From NCBI RefSeq assembly GCF_003116815.1, contig NZ_QDKQ01000024.1, positions 1-64,000 on the forward strand: DNA of 64,000 bases, written 5' to 3'. Source of the stretch: Caulobacter endophyticus. Its GTDB lineage: Bacteria > Pseudomonadota > Alphaproteobacteria > Caulobacterales > Caulobacteraceae. This document shows, one piece after another, positions 37,331 to 45,304 of this stretch. The first letter of the stretch is position 1. Every line of letters starts with the position of its first letter. Below the pieces are notes generated by a model, which did no database searches, was not told the origin of the DNA, and saw only the letters and a program-made list of their open reading frames with translations. The position numbers and the translations under genes were made by a program.

Positions 37331-38248
37331 ATGAGCGACGAGAGGATTCACTGCCTGATCGTCGGCGGCGGACCCGCAGGCCTGACCGCCGCGATCTATC
37401 TGGCGCGGTTCCGGCTGTCGGTGGTCGTCGTCGACGCCGGCGACAGCCGCGCCGCCCTGATCGCGCTGACCCGCAACCATGCGGGCTTTCCCGAAGGTAT
37501 ATCAGGCCAGGCGCTGCTGGCGCGCATGCGCGAGCAGGCCAAGCTGTATGGCGCGCGCGTGATCTCGGCCCGTGTCGCCGCGTTGGAGATCGCGCCCGAG
37601 GACTTCCTCGTCCGCTGCTCGACCGGCGCGTTCCGAGCCCGCGCCGTCCTGCTCGCGACCGGGGTGACCAATCGCCGGCCGCCTATGGACGAGACGCTGC
37701 ATGCCCGGGCGCTCGCGCAGGGGCGCCTGCGGTACTGCCCCGTCTGCGACGGCTTTGAAGTGACCGACCAGAGGGTGGCGGTGATCGGTGGCGGCGCCCG
37801 CGCCGCTGGCGAGGCCGAGTTCCTGCGCGCCTACACCAGCAGCGTCACCCTGATCGCGCTGGAGGCCGACGACGGCCTCGACGAGAGCCAGCGTCGACGG
37901 CTTGATGAGATCGGGGTCAGGCGCATCGCGGGCCCGGCTGGAGACTTCGCGTTGGAGGACGACAGTATCAGCCTGGCCTGTTCCAAGGGACGCCTGCGCT
38001 TCGATGCGGTCTATCCGGCGCTCGGATCGGAGGTTCACTCCGATCTGGCTAGCGGCCTGGGCGCGGCGGTAACGGAAGACGGCTGCATCAGGGTGGACGC
38101 CCATCAACGGACGAGCATCGAGGGCCTCTACGCCGCCGGCGACGTCGTGCTGGGCCTGGACCAGATCAGCCACGCCATGGGCGAGGCCGGCGTCGCCGCC
38201 ACGGCCCTGCGCAACGATCTGGCCAAGCAGGCGCTGTTCCTGCGCTGA
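37331..38248 (+). CDS. Thioredoxin-reductase-like FAD/NAD(P) oxidoreductase
   Basis: 305 residues, 13 bases after the catalase stop. FAD-binding CLIVGGGPAGLTAAIYLARF at the N-terminus, redox motif CPVCDG at about residue 137, NAD(P) loop VAVIGGGARAAGEAEFL, and the C-terminal FAD motif GLYAAGDVVLGLDQI. This is the low-molecular-weight TrxR-like fold; the CPVC form instead of CATC suggests a ferredoxin/other-partner reductase rather than true TrxB. Probably co-transcribed with the catalase. Confidence 0.88.
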   Translation: MSDERIHCLIVGGGPAGLTAAIYLARFRLSVVVVDAGDSRAALIALTRNHAGFPEGISGQALLARMREQAKLYGARVISARVAALEIAPEDFLVRCSTGAFRARAVLLATGVTNRRPPMDETLHARALAQGRLRYCPVCDGFEVTDQRVAVIGGGARAAGEAEFLRAYTSSVTLIALEADDGLDESQRRRLDEIGVRRIAGPAGDFALEDDSISLACSKGRLRFDAVYPALGSEVHSDLASGLGAAVTEDGCIRVDAHQRTSIEGLYAAGDVVLGLDQISHAMGEAGVAATALRNDLAKQALFLR

Positions 38249-38289
38249 CCAGGGGAGGCTGCGGGAAACGCCCGAAGTCCCCCCTGGTC
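38247..38289. terminator. Bidirectional terminator-like hairpin
   Basis: GACCAGGGG (from 38247) pairs with CCCCTGGTC (to 38289), with a 25-base inner region that can extend the stem. It lies between the convergent flavoprotein and CsbD-like genes. Confidence 0.5.
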
Positions 38290-38296
38290 GACAGGC

Positions 38297-38641
38297 CTAT
38301 CGCGGATCGCGCAGATAGACGGTCCTGCTGCGGCCGCGCAGAAGCAGTCCCAGTACGATGCCTACGGCCGCCGCGATGGCCACGGCCGGAAGGGGCTTGC
38401 CCCTCACATAGGTCTCGATAGTGTCGAGGCGTTCGTGCACCTCGCCGCGCACCGTATCCAGCGCGCCCTCGAGCCGGTCGCGCACGTCGTCGGTGAGTTT
38501 GCCGTAAGCCCGCTGGGCGCCGCCGGCGGCTTGGTTGAGCTTGCCCTTGATCTGGGTGGCGCTGTCGCCGGTCAATCCGCCGACGGCGTCCTGGACCCGG
38601 CCGACGCCCTGGCGGGCGACGCCTGTGACTTGATCGTCCAT
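38297..38641 (-). CDS. CsbD/DUF883-like stress protein with C-terminal helix
   Basis: 114 residues from the ATG at 38641. N-terminal CsbD-like part (VARQGVGRVQDAVGGLTGDSATQIKGKLNQAAGGAQRAYG), amphipathic DUF883-like helix (VRDRLEGALDTVRGEVHERLDTIE) and one C-terminal transmembrane helix (AVAIAAAVGIVLGLLLRG), with the basic end RSRTVYLRDPR. Small general-stress protein type; membrane-anchored. Consistent with the stress theme of its neighbours. Confidence 0.8.
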   Translation of the reverse strand: MDDQVTGVARQGVGRVQDAVGGLTGDSATQIKGKLNQAAGGAQRAYGKLTDDVRDRLEGALDTVRGEVHERLDTIETYVRGKPLPAVAIAAAVGIVLGLLLRGRSRTVYLRDPR

Positions 38642-38738
38642 CGGTCTGTCCTTTGCCTGCCGCCGAACGCGGCGACAGACCAATCCGCCAACCCGCATGG
38701 ATGTTCCGGGGAATGTTCGCAAGCGTTCGACCGGCGTT

Positions 38739-39044
38739 CTATTTCTGCTCCAGATCGATCAGCCGGCGCTCCGCCCGGCGCGCCCGACGGTTCCTCCGCG
38801 CCAGGCGCAGATACCCGCCGCAGACGAGGACGAAGCCGCCCGCGGCAAGGATCAGCGCCAGCCCGAGGCGATCTCGCACAGGCCAGCCATAGAAGCGCGC
38901 CGCGACGATGAAGCCCAATAGAGCGAGCGCGGCGCCGCAGACACCGGCCATAAAGGCTCCGCCAACGGGCTTTGGCGCATACGCCTCGGCCCGATCCTCA
39001 GCCAGCATCTCGCGTTCGGTCTCGTTCATTTCGTAGTCTAACAT
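38739..39044 (-). CDS. Small two-helix membrane protein
   Basis: About 101 residues from the ATG at 39044 (MLDYEMNETEREMLAEDRAEAYAPKP); an upstream ATG at 39071 has a closely spaced GGAGG and an inner ATG at 39029 is also possible. Two hydrophobic helices (GGAFMAGVCGAALALLGFIVAARF and LGLALILAAGGFVLVCGGYL) and a basic tail with LARRNRRARRAERRLIDLEQK. No family recognised. Confidence 0.6.
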   Translation of the reverse strand: MLDYEMNETEREMLAEDRAEAYAPKPVGGAFMAGVCGAALALLGFIVAARFYGWPVRDRLGLALILAAGGFVLVCGGYLRLARRNRRARRAERRLIDLEQK

Positions 39045-39238
39045 GGTCACGACGCCAGGCCCCGCGATCATCGCCTCCGCGCGAACGGAGCAGTTCCGGA
39101 ATTCCCGAGAGCGACACCCGCTACGATGACCTTGGCTCCAGCCTTTGACCAGGCCGAGCCGGGATTTCTCGCCGGTTCAGCTGGCCCGCTGGGCCGGCCA
39201 CCCGCGCCCGGCAAATGGGTCGGGGCGCGTCAGTCCTG

Positions 39239-39284
39239 CGAAGGTCGTGTTTCTGGAGTTGGCCCAAAAACATTTACAGGCGCT
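39239..39284 (-). repeat. Dispersed 45-bp intergenic repeat, copy 7 (inverted)
   Basis: On the minus strand: GCGCC, about ten bases, TTGGGCCAACTCCAGAAAC, ACGACCTTCG. It is the only copy in reverse orientation and the only one right of the recombinase gene. Confidence 0.5.
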
Positions 39285-39419
39285 GTTTGCGGAGGCCTCG
39301 GGGCTAGTGGGTTGCCGCTACTGCATTTAACGCTGCTAGCTCGCGTCGATCATGAGACGGTTCCAAGCTGGATTTTAAGCGTTAGATTGACGGGGGCTCG
39401 AAGCAATGAGGTCGCCACA

Positions 39420-39806
39420 ATGCTTGATGAAGCAGCGCTCAAGCGGATTGACCCTGTGGACCTGCACGTCGGCGCGATGTTGAGGGCCCTGCGTCGAGCT
39501 AAAGGCATGGGAAAGAGCGAGCTGGGTCGCGGAGTTGGCGTCAGCTATCAACAAGTACAAAAGTATGAATTGGGGCACAACCGCCTAAGCGCGGGCATGT
39601 TATTTAGGATATCTCAAGCACTGGATGTCGAAATAGCAGAATTTTTCTCGGGGTTGGAACGAAAAGAGATCAATCAACCATCAATATTGAGTCGTTTTGT
39701 GGTCGCTCCCGACGCGGTGAAATTTATGAAGGCGGCGCTGGCCTTAACTGGGGCGACGCGCGATCAATTATTTCAACTTTGTATTGTGCTTGCAGAGGAT
39801 AAATAG
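39420..39806 (+). CDS. XRE-family HTH regulator (AT-richer gene)
   Basis: 128 residues from the ATG at 39420; the in-frame extension to 39126 has no protein character. HTH MLRALRRAKGMGKSELGRGVGVSYQQVQKYELGHNRLSAGML at residues about 18-60, typical of small Caulobacter/rhizobial XRE proteins, then a helical C-terminus. Base composition is clearly lower in GC than its neighbours, suggesting separate acquisition. No partner gene adjacent. Confidence 0.85.
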   Translation: MLDEAALKRIDPVDLHVGAMLRALRRAKGMGKSELGRGVGVSYQQVQKYELGHNRLSAGMLFRISQALDVEIAEFFSGLERKEINQPSILSRFVVAPDAVKFMKAALALTGATRDQLFQLCIVLAEDK

Positions 39807-39889
39807 CGCTGCGCCATATCGCATGTCATCGGACAAGGACTTTTAAAGCGAACAGTCGCGCTCGACGCTCGTCTTGATCAATCGTGAAG

Positions 39890-40115
39890 GCGCAGGTCAA
39901 GGCCATCGCCGGGGCCCGGGTCCGCTACGTCAGCGGATCACCGTGCTGCTCAAGCTGGAGGGGGCTCAACCGCAAGCGGGTCTATCGCCTTTACAAGGCT
40001 TTGGCCCTCCAGCTGCATGGCAGGACGCCCGTTCAAAATGCGAGGCTTGGCGTAGGGACTATAATGAGCAGCGTCCCCACAGCTCGATCGGCGACACGTG
40101 CCCGATCGAGCTGAT
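39890..40115 (+). pseudogene. IS3-family transposase OrfB relic
   Basis: Two short pieces in different frames: RVRY...NRKRVYRLYKALALQL (frame of 39884) and then DARSKCEAWRRDYNEQRPHSSIGD and PIELMN (frame of 39874). These are the middle and the C-terminal end (NEQRPHSSIGD just after the DDE core) of IS3-type OrfB transposases, so an internal deletion and frameshift removed the catalytic part. No terminal repeats identified. Confidence 0.75.
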
Positions 40116-40119
40116 GAAC

Positions 40120-40149
40120 GGCGCCGGGCCATATGGCCCGCCCGGCGCC
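40120..40149. terminator. Inverted repeat after the IS3 relic
   Basis: GGCGCCGGGC (40120-40129) and GCCCGGCGCC (40140-40149), ten perfect pairs, ten-base loop. It may be a terminator or an end structure of the degraded insertion sequence; there is no U-tract. Confidence 0.4.
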
Positions 40150-40252
40150 TGACCGGCGAGAAATCCCGGCCCGACTTGGTCCAAGGTTGGGGGCAAGGTC
40201 GGGCTGTCACCGCGCCGGCCGCCTCCGGACCGTCGCCATCAAGGACAGCGCC

Positions 40253-40924
40253 TTAGCGATGGGCGCCGACGTCTAGCGTATAGCGCGCCACCTCACCGCG
40301 GCGCGCGGCGTTGCGCATCAGATAGACCTCAATCTTGTAGCGGCCGCTCACGCCGGCGCGACCGCGATAGCGGTTTCCGCTCGCCGAGCCGTTGAACAAA
40401 GCCTGGTCGGCGCGCGGCGCTGTGATGTTGAAATAGGCCGATCGGTTCTGGCTCTGCATCGAAACCGTGAGCATCTGACCCGGACGAACGTCCAGCCAGT
40501 AGGTCATAGTCTCGTAGCCCGTGATCACGCCGCGCCGGGTCGCCGAAGATGCGCCGCGCTCGAAGCGGATTTCATCGCTGCGGCCGCTGGCGACCGGGGC
40601 GCCGACCGGGCCTGGCAAGGTGCTGGGCCCAGGCCGGCAATCGGGCGCCGGCGTTGGGGTGATAGCGACCAAGCGGCCGTTGACCACGGCCACCGACAGG
40701 CAAATTTTCCGCCGTTCGTTCCACCAGTAGGTCCACTTGCGATCATCGCCAGCCTGCGTGCGAACATTGACATAGCCACGCGAGGCCAAGGCGCCTTCTG
40801 CTCCGGCGGCCCGCGCGCCGACAAGATCGCGCAGGTCGGACGGCGTATCCTGGGCGGCCGCCGGCGCGGCCATGGCCAGGCCGATCAGGGCGGGGAGGAT
40901 CAAAGTCGTCGCCACTCTACGCAT
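40253..40924 (-). CDS. Secreted protein with YWWN domain (paralogue A)
   Basis: 223 residues, GGAGG five bases before the ATG at 40924. Signal peptide (RRVATTLILPALIGLAMAAPAAA|QD). Residues about 25-95 form a compact domain, SDLRDLVGARAAGAEG...RGYVN...DDRKWTYWWNERRK.CLSV and APDC, shared with the protein at 43009-43782. The C-terminal part (GYETMTYWLDVRPGQMLTVSMQS...YFNI) resembles a jelly-roll sugar- or inhibitor-type fold. Periplasmic, function unknown. Confidence 0.75.
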   Translation of the reverse strand: MRRVATTLILPALIGLAMAAPAAAQDTPSDLRDLVGARAAGAEGALASRGYVNVRTQAGDDRKWTYWWNERRKICLSVAVVNGRLVAITPTPAPDCRPGPSTLPGPVGAPVASGRSDEIRFERGASSATRRGVITGYETMTYWLDVRPGQMLTVSMQSQNRSAYFNITAPRADQALFNGSASGNRYRGRAGVSGRYKIEVYLMRNAARRGEVARYTLDVGAHR

Positions 40925-40954
40925 GGTCGCCTCCAGACAGGACTTTAAAGCCGG

Positions 40955-42061
40955 CTATTCGATCGTCTCGCCGCGAAGGGTCTCGGGCGCCTGCATGGCC
41001 CGCATCCACTTCACGGACCTCACCTTCCAATGGGGATCGGCCTTGCGCAGTTCCGCGAGCAAGCCCTTCAGGTGCTCGGCGCCATAATTGACGTAGATGC
41101 GGTCTTGCGGCGCGGCCTCGATACGCGCGGCGAGCTGGCGATTGCGGAAGTCCAGGATCACGGGATCGAGGACGGCGGGCTTTTCGCCCTTCGCCTTGAG
41201 GAGCAGTGTCATGGCGCCCCGGCACGTCACGCCCGCTAGGCTCTGGTGGCGCGGATCCCCGTCCTGGGCCCAGGCGAAAAACTGGGTCATGGCGCCGGCG
41301 TCCTTCTTGTCCCGCCGCGTTTCCTCGACCGAAGCCTGGACCTTCTTGGCGAAAGCCGGATCGGCGGCGGCCAGGCGCTCGTACTCCTGCTTCAGCTGCA
41401 GGGTGGTGACGTCTGCGGCGACATGCCGGTCGGGGTGTTCGAGGATCTGCGGCTTGAGCAGCTGGAAGTAGTCGCCTTGGAACGTCAGGCCGCAGACCTT
41501 GCTCATGGCCTTGTATTCGTCGTTCAGGCTGCCGCCGCCGGCGACCACGTCGCGGAAGAAGGCGTCGCCTGCTGGATCGGGGCGGACCCCTTCGTAGTAG
41601 ATAACATAGCCGTCGCTGAGCGCGTGCTCGAGATCGTAGATCATTGCCTTATAGAAGGGCTCTGAGCCGACGTGCACCGCGCCCTGGAAGAGTACGGTCT
41701 TCTTTCCGTTCGACAGCACCGCTTGGGGCGCGAGCAGCGGATCAAGGCCCACGACGATCGCCAGGGCGTAGAGCGGCGCCGCCGCCAGAATCGAGAACGC
41801 GAAGGCCAAGGCGAGCGCGCATCTGATCCAAGCCCGGAGCAGCGACCGACGCCGCGCGCGATCGAAGATCAGCCGTTCCAGCCACGCCGCCGGCGCGGCC
41901 ACCAGCGCCGCGAGCGCCAGCACGCCTGGCAAGACCAACGGATGAAGGCCGAGCAGGACGGGCAAGGCGAGCAGGAAGCCGGCGCCGAACAGAAACCAGA
42001 TAACGGTGGCGATCCGCTGGCCGAGATTCAGCCGGCCGCTGTCGTCGTTCACGCTCGTCAT
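40955..42061 (-). CDS. TraB/GumN-like (TIKI-fold) membrane protein
   Basis: 368 residues. Two to three N-terminal transmembrane helices (VIWFLFGAGFLLALPVLLGL; VLPGVLALAALVAAPAAWL; ALALAFAFSILAAAPLYALAIVV) followed by a soluble domain with GAVHVGSEPFY, YVIYYEGVR and, near the end, RIYVNYGAEHLKGLL. The spaced Glu/His pattern matches the TraB/PrgY/GumN (TIKI-like protease) superfamily. Substrate unknown. Sits between the two YWWN-domain genes. Confidence 0.75.
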   Translation of the reverse strand: MTSVNDDSGRLNLGQRIATVIWFLFGAGFLLALPVLLGLHPLVLPGVLALAALVAAPAAWLERLIFDRARRRSLLRAWIRCALALAFAFSILAAAPLYALAIVVGLDPLLAPQAVLSNGKKTVLFQGAVHVGSEPFYKAMIYDLEHALSDGYVIYYEGVRPDPAGDAFFRDVVAGGGSLNDEYKAMSKVCGLTFQGDYFQLLKPQILEHPDRHVAADVTTLQLKQEYERLAAADPAFAKKVQASVEETRRDKKDAGAMTQFFAWAQDGDPRHQSLAGVTCRGAMTLLLKAKGEKPAVLDPVILDFRNRQLAARIEAAPQDRIYVNYGAEHLKGLLAELRKADPHWKVRSVKWMRAMQAPETLRGETIE

Positions 42062-42183
42062 GTTCCCTCGCGATGGCGCTCAACCTTTCCGCGTCAAGCT
42101 TTCAAAGCCAAGCGCGATCTGGGATTGTCGCCGAAAATTCCCGCTTGGACCCGCGCTTCGTGCAGATGAACAAGGCCAGCTCG

Positions 42184-42858
42184 ATGGATTTCATGCGTAT
42201 CCTCCGCTCGCTGGAGGAGTTCCTCTATGAGGTGATGACCTGGCTGGTGTTCTATCCTCGCACCTTGTTGAGGACCGCGCTTCACCCCATCGAGATCTTG
42301 GACTATTCGCGCGCCGAGCTGCGCAAGGCCGAGGACGACCAGTACCAGGAGACGATCAGCGCTCCGCTCTTCCTGATGCTGAGCTTGGTCATATCGCACG
42401 GCGTCGAACTGGCCCTGCATCTGCACCCCTTCGCCAATGTCGGCCACGGCGCCGAAAAGCTCGTCGGTTCCGACCAGAATCTGATCATCCTGCGCTCGCT
42501 GATGTTTGCGGTCTTTCCGCTCATGTTCGCGCTGGAACAGGTGCGGGACGCCAAGCAGACGCTGACCCGAAAGAGCCTGCGCGGGCCGTTCTACGGCGAG
42601 TGCTATCCCGCCTCGGTGTTCTGTCTGGTGTTCGGGATCGGCGGAACCATCGACCAGGCCTGGCCGGACAAGCGCGCCGCCGGCTGGGCGATCATGGCCG
42701 TGGCGATCGTCTGGTACCTTCTGGTGCAGATCGTCTGGCTCAAGCGCTTCAATGATCGCTGGTCGCGCGCCATCGGTGTCGCCGTGCTCTGCTTCCTGAA
42801 GGCGTCGATGGTCGTGTTCATCGTCGCCGTCGCCGTGAGCCTGGCGATCCTCGGATGA
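42184..42858 (+). CDS. Polytopic membrane protein of unknown function
   Basis: About 224 residues from the ATG at 42184 (MDFMRILRSLEEFLYEVMTWLVFYPRTLLR); an ATG at 42166 is also in frame. Reentrant N-terminal helix then helices at APLFLMLSLVISHGVELAL, LMFAVFPLMFALE, ASVFCLVFGIG, GWAIMAVAIVWYLLVQIVW and GVAVLCFLKASMVVFIVAVAVSLAIL. No family recognised. Ends three bases before a perfect nine-bp terminator-like hairpin. Confidence 0.7.
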   Translation: MDFMRILRSLEEFLYEVMTWLVFYPRTLLRTALHPIEILDYSRAELRKAEDDQYQETISAPLFLMLSLVISHGVELALHLHPFANVGHGAEKLVGSDQNLIILRSLMFAVFPLMFALEQVRDAKQTLTRKSLRGPFYGECYPASVFCLVFGIGGTIDQAWPDKRAAGWAIMAVAIVWYLLVQIVWLKRFNDRWSRAIGVAVLCFLKASMVVFIVAVAVSLAILG

Positions 42859-42860
42859 GG

Positions 42861-42884
42861 GTCGGACGCGTCAGAGCGTCCGAC
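42861..42884 (+). terminator. Perfect 9-bp hairpin after the membrane protein gene
   Basis: GTCGGACGC (42861-42869), loop GTCAGA, GCGTCCGAC (42876-42884), two bases after the stop codon. Strong stem without a U-tract. Confidence 0.6.
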
Positions 42885-42897
42885 CCGCAAGGCCGCT

Positions 42898-42931
42898 AGA
42901 GCTTTTTAGCTCTCACATGGAAGCATGTGAG
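42898..42931. repeat. Two adjacent perfect inverted repeats
   Basis: AGAGCT-TTTT-AGCTCT (42898-42913) and CTCACATG-GAAG-CATGTGAG (42912-42931), overlapping by two bases, in the convergent gap. Confidence 0.5.
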
Positions 42932-42960
42932 GCGTCTAAAAGCGCTCTAAATCAAACGCT

Positions 42961-43011
42961 TAGAGCGCGCTGGTCGGCGAAGCCGCTCGCGCTTTCGCCT
43001 AACGCGCTCTA
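42961..43011. repeat. Long nested hairpin at convergent gene ends
   Basis: Outer arms TAGAGCGCG (42961-42969) and CGCGCTCTA (43003-43011), inner arms GGCGAA and TTCGCC. It covers the stop codon of the minus-strand gene, so may serve both convergent genes as a terminator. Confidence 0.5.
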
Positions 43012-43782
43012 GAATTTGCGATCGCCGTCAAGCGGATCACAGGTCCCATTGAACTTGGTCAGGCCGTCGAGCACGATCCGGCCGGCGCGGCGGTCGATGG
43101 TCAGCTTGGGACGATTGGCGCCGTTGAGCTTGAACTGGCCTCGGATCATGTCGCGGTCGATGCTGAGGTTGCTAATCTCGTACCAGCCGCCGTCGCTATT
43201 GGAATGGATCGGCGGGAGCATGCTCTTGGCCGGCCGGATCCGGCCGCGGCCGCCGTCGATCTCGACGGTCACCGATGTGTCGTAATCCTGGCGGGTAAGC
43301 TCATAGCCGCTCTTGGGCACGTAGCGCCGCTTGTCGCTGTCCCACTCGTAGCCCGAGCGGTACTGGTTGGTCAGCTTCTGGCCCTCTCCGTAGCAAACGA
43401 GCGCAATATGCTCGCGATAGTCGCCGCCGGCGCCGCCATAGCCGAATTCAGGCGGGCGATAGCCGCCGCCGCTCGCGCCACCCCCGCGACGGCAGTCGGG
43501 CGCCGGCGTCGAGACGATGGAGTCATAGCGTCCGCCGACGGTGCTCACCGACAGGCAGACGCCGCGCCGGTCATTCCACCAGTAGGTCCATTTGCGATCG
43601 TCGCTCGACTGCACGCCCGTGTTGACGTAGCCGCGCGCGGCCAGTTCGGCCTCGCCGCCGGCGGCGCGGGCGCCGACGAGGTCGCGAACGTCCGACGGCG
43701 TCACTTGAGCCGCGGCCGAGTGCGCCCAAAGGACCGCAACGCCGAAAGTCGCCGCCGCGATCATGGAGTAAGACAGCTTCAT
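43009..43782 (-). CDS. Secreted protein with YWWN domain (paralogue B)
   Basis: 257 residues from the ATG at 43782 (GGAGGT upstream; a second ATG three bases earlier). Signal peptide (KLSYSMIAAATFGVAVLWAHSAAA|QV), then the same 70-residue domain as in the gene at 40253-40924 (SDVRDLVGARAAGGEAELAARGYVN...DDRKWTYWWNDRRGVCLSV and APDC), then a Gly/Tyr-rich linker and a different C-terminal beta-rich part. The shared domain plus divergent tails suggests a modular periplasmic family. Function unknown. Confidence 0.75.
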   Translation of the reverse strand: MKLSYSMIAAATFGVAVLWAHSAAAQVTPSDVRDLVGARAAGGEAELAARGYVNTGVQSSDDRKWTYWWNDRRGVCLSVSTVGGRYDSIVSTPAPDCRRGGGASGGGYRPPEFGYGGAGGDYREHIALVCYGEGQKLTNQYRSGYEWDSDKRRYVPKSGYELTRQDYDTSVTVEIDGGRGRIRPAKSMLPPIHSNSDGGWYEISNLSIDRDMIRGQFKLNGANRPKLTIDRRAGRIVLDGLTKFNGTCDPLDGDRKF

Positions 43783-43999
43783 CATTGGACCTCCGAACGC
43801 CCGCACCGATAGACGCGGTTCATGACGGCTCGATATCGTCAACTAAAGGTTGGCTTCAGAGCGACGTCAAACCTTGATTACGGATGATCGAGAGGAGCCG
43901 CCAACGAGGCTTTCATCCCTATAGCCTTCTGGTGTGTACCGATCCGAAGATCAGACGCCGGCCGGGGCGCGCCAGACCGCGCCAAAGGTTGCGGCCAGA

Positions 44000-44161
44000 T
44001 ATGGCGCAATTGAACATGGCGAGATCGCGGACTCGCCCGTTTGCTTTGAGCTAATGGCGTATTCCCCATATGCGCCTGGGCTTGAATGGCGGCTTGAGGC
44101 CGATAATGCGGCCTGTGTTCCAAGGACGCTTAGGTGGAAGGAAGAGGTCAAGTTGGGCCAT
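44000..44161 (-). pseudogene. Truncated tyrosine recombinase copy
   Basis: From the ATG at 44161 the frame reads MAQLDLFLPPKRPWNTGRII, GLKPPFKPRRIWGIRH, then a stop (TAG for the Gln36 codon region), then LKANGRVRDLAMFNCAI, matching the first 54 residues of the intact recombinase at 25060-25686; similarity ends sharply near 44000. It is therefore a relic with both a nonsense codon and a 3' deletion. Flanking upstream bases also resemble those before the intact copy. Confidence 0.85.
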
Positions 44162-44279
44162 GTCCGCCTCCTGCGGATTGGCTGCTCCCCTCACGTCATT
44201 CCACCACGCGCGCGGTTGGGGTCCGCGTCATAACCCCTGGTGCATGGATTGGCGGCCCGTGAGCGCCTGCCTCGTGCCG

Positions 44280-44486
44280 CTAGATGGCGAAGCCGTGCTC
44301 GCCTTCGACCCGGATTTGGCAGGCATGGCCTTCCCCCATGCGCTCGCGAGCTCGGCGGGCGGCCGAAGCCTTGGCGATATCCTTGTCGGGCGACGCACCA
44401 AAGAAGAGGCCGGCTTCCTCGGCCGCCCATAGGCCGTCGTTGCGGCAAACCGTAATGACGATGCGATCGATGGGGGGCTGTTTCAT
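44280..44486 (-). CDS. Small DUF2188-like protein
   Basis: 68 residues, AAGGA six bases before the ATG at 44486. IDRIVITVCRNDGLWAAEEAGLFFGASPDKDIAKASAARRARERM...CQIRVEGEHGFAI resembles the small DUF2188-type proteins (xxVxxxxDGxWAVxxEG, then a helix, then VRVxGxxG). Function unknown. Confidence 0.65.
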   Translation of the reverse strand: MKQPPIDRIVITVCRNDGLWAAEEAGLFFGASPDKDIAKASAARRARERMGEGHACQIRVEGEHGFAI

Positions 44487-44527
44487 GGATGTCCTTTATC
44501 GGCGTTCGCTAGGGGGCGGCGATCGCG

Positions 44528-44710
44528 CTACGCGTTGCGAGGCCGGGAGGGGCGCGAGGCATTGAACGCGTCGTTGGAAAAGCGCCGCCCAAGCTCGTCG
44601 GCCAAGCCGCCGACCTGGGAGGTGACGTCGTTCAACTGCCGCTGGAGTTCATCGCAGCGCTGACGAAGCTGGTCACACTCGTCGCGAATGCGTTGGATGT
44701 CTTCGCCCAT
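44528..44710 (-). CDS. Small coiled-coil protein
   Basis: 60 residues from the ATG at 44710: MGEDIQRIRDECDQLRQRCDELQRQLNDVTSQVGGLADELGRRF, nearly all amphipathic helix with heptad character, followed by a Ser/Arg/Pro tail. GGAGA lies 12 bases upstream. No family recognised. Confidence 0.5.
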   Translation of the reverse strand: MGEDIQRIRDECDQLRQRCDELQRQLNDVTSQVGGLADELGRRFSNDAFNASRPSRPRNA

Positions 44711-44745
44711 AGGCTGTCTTGCTCTCCGGCTTTGCGGTTGTTGCT

Positions 44746-45027
44746 TCAGCCTCGGCCGTGTTGATCCTGGCGCCTGCCAAGATAGTTCAGGCCGTCGCTG
44801 GTCGGCCGCCATCCGCCACGGCCATGGTGTGCAAGGCCCCGCCCGGCCAGCTCTTGAGCGTCTCGGATATTGACCGCGTCGAGCGCGCCGGTGCGCAGCC
44901 GGCGTTCCAGTTGGCGCAGCGCCCGGTAGGCGCCTTGCGAAATCTGGTTCGGGCCGACCTCGTGTTCCGCCTCCTGAACGAGGCTCAGCCCCAGGGGGGC
45001 GTCGGTGACGTCTACGGGCTCAACCAT
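44746..45027 (-). CDS. Small hypothetical protein, winged-helix-like tail
   Basis: 93 residues with a good AGGAG site six bases before the ATG at 45027. The C-terminal ALDAVNIRDAQELAGRGLAHHGRGGWRPTSDGLNYLGRR has the look of the last part of a winged helix (x-L-x-x-xGLxxxxxxxxxxLTxxGxxxL), but too little is present to call it a regulator. Confidence 0.5.
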   Translation of the reverse strand: MVEPVDVTDAPLGLSLVQEAEHEVGPNQISQGAYRALRQLERRLRTGALDAVNIRDAQELAGRGLAHHGRGGWRPTSDGLNYLGRRQDQHGRG

Positions 45028-45049
45028 CTTTGGCTCCTGTCTCGCCGGT

Positions 45050-45304
45050 CTATCGGCGGGCCTGATGGCTGGGGCGCAAGGATGGCCCCCGGCCCGCGCG
45101 CAGCCGCGCGATCAGCGAGCGGCGAAGATCGCGGCCACGGGCGGCCATCGGGCGCGCATCCGACGGCGCGGCGAAGGCGGCGATCAGGGTCTCATGGACA
45201 AGGAAGCGCGCCGCGTTTCGGTCGGGCAGAAGCCGATCGGCCAGGCGCTGCAGGTTCTCGGACAAGATCACGACTTGGAGATTGCGCTGGGGGTGAGGCA
45301 GCAT
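45050..45304 (-). CDS. Small protein resembling sigma-factor region 2 start
   Basis: 84 residues, AAGGA ten bases before the ATG at 45304. NLQRLADRLLPDRNAARFLVHETLIAAFAAPSDARPMAARGRDLRRSLIARLR follows the spacing of the start of ECF sigma region 2 (RRxAxxLxxDxxxAxxLVxETLxxAxxxP) but lacks the DNA-binding remainder and region 4. May be a mini-protein derived from, or interfering with, a sigma factor; the similarity is only visual. Confidence 0.4.
   Translation of the reverse strand: MLPHPQRNLQVVILSENLQRLADRLLPDRNAARFLVHETLIAAFAAPSDARPMAARGRDLRRSLIARLRAGRGPSLRPSHQARR

Noticed and set aside
39126..39419. N-terminal extension of the XRE gene
   Set aside because: The extra 98 codons have no protein character and include the inverted dispersed repeat; the ATG at 39420 fits the family length.
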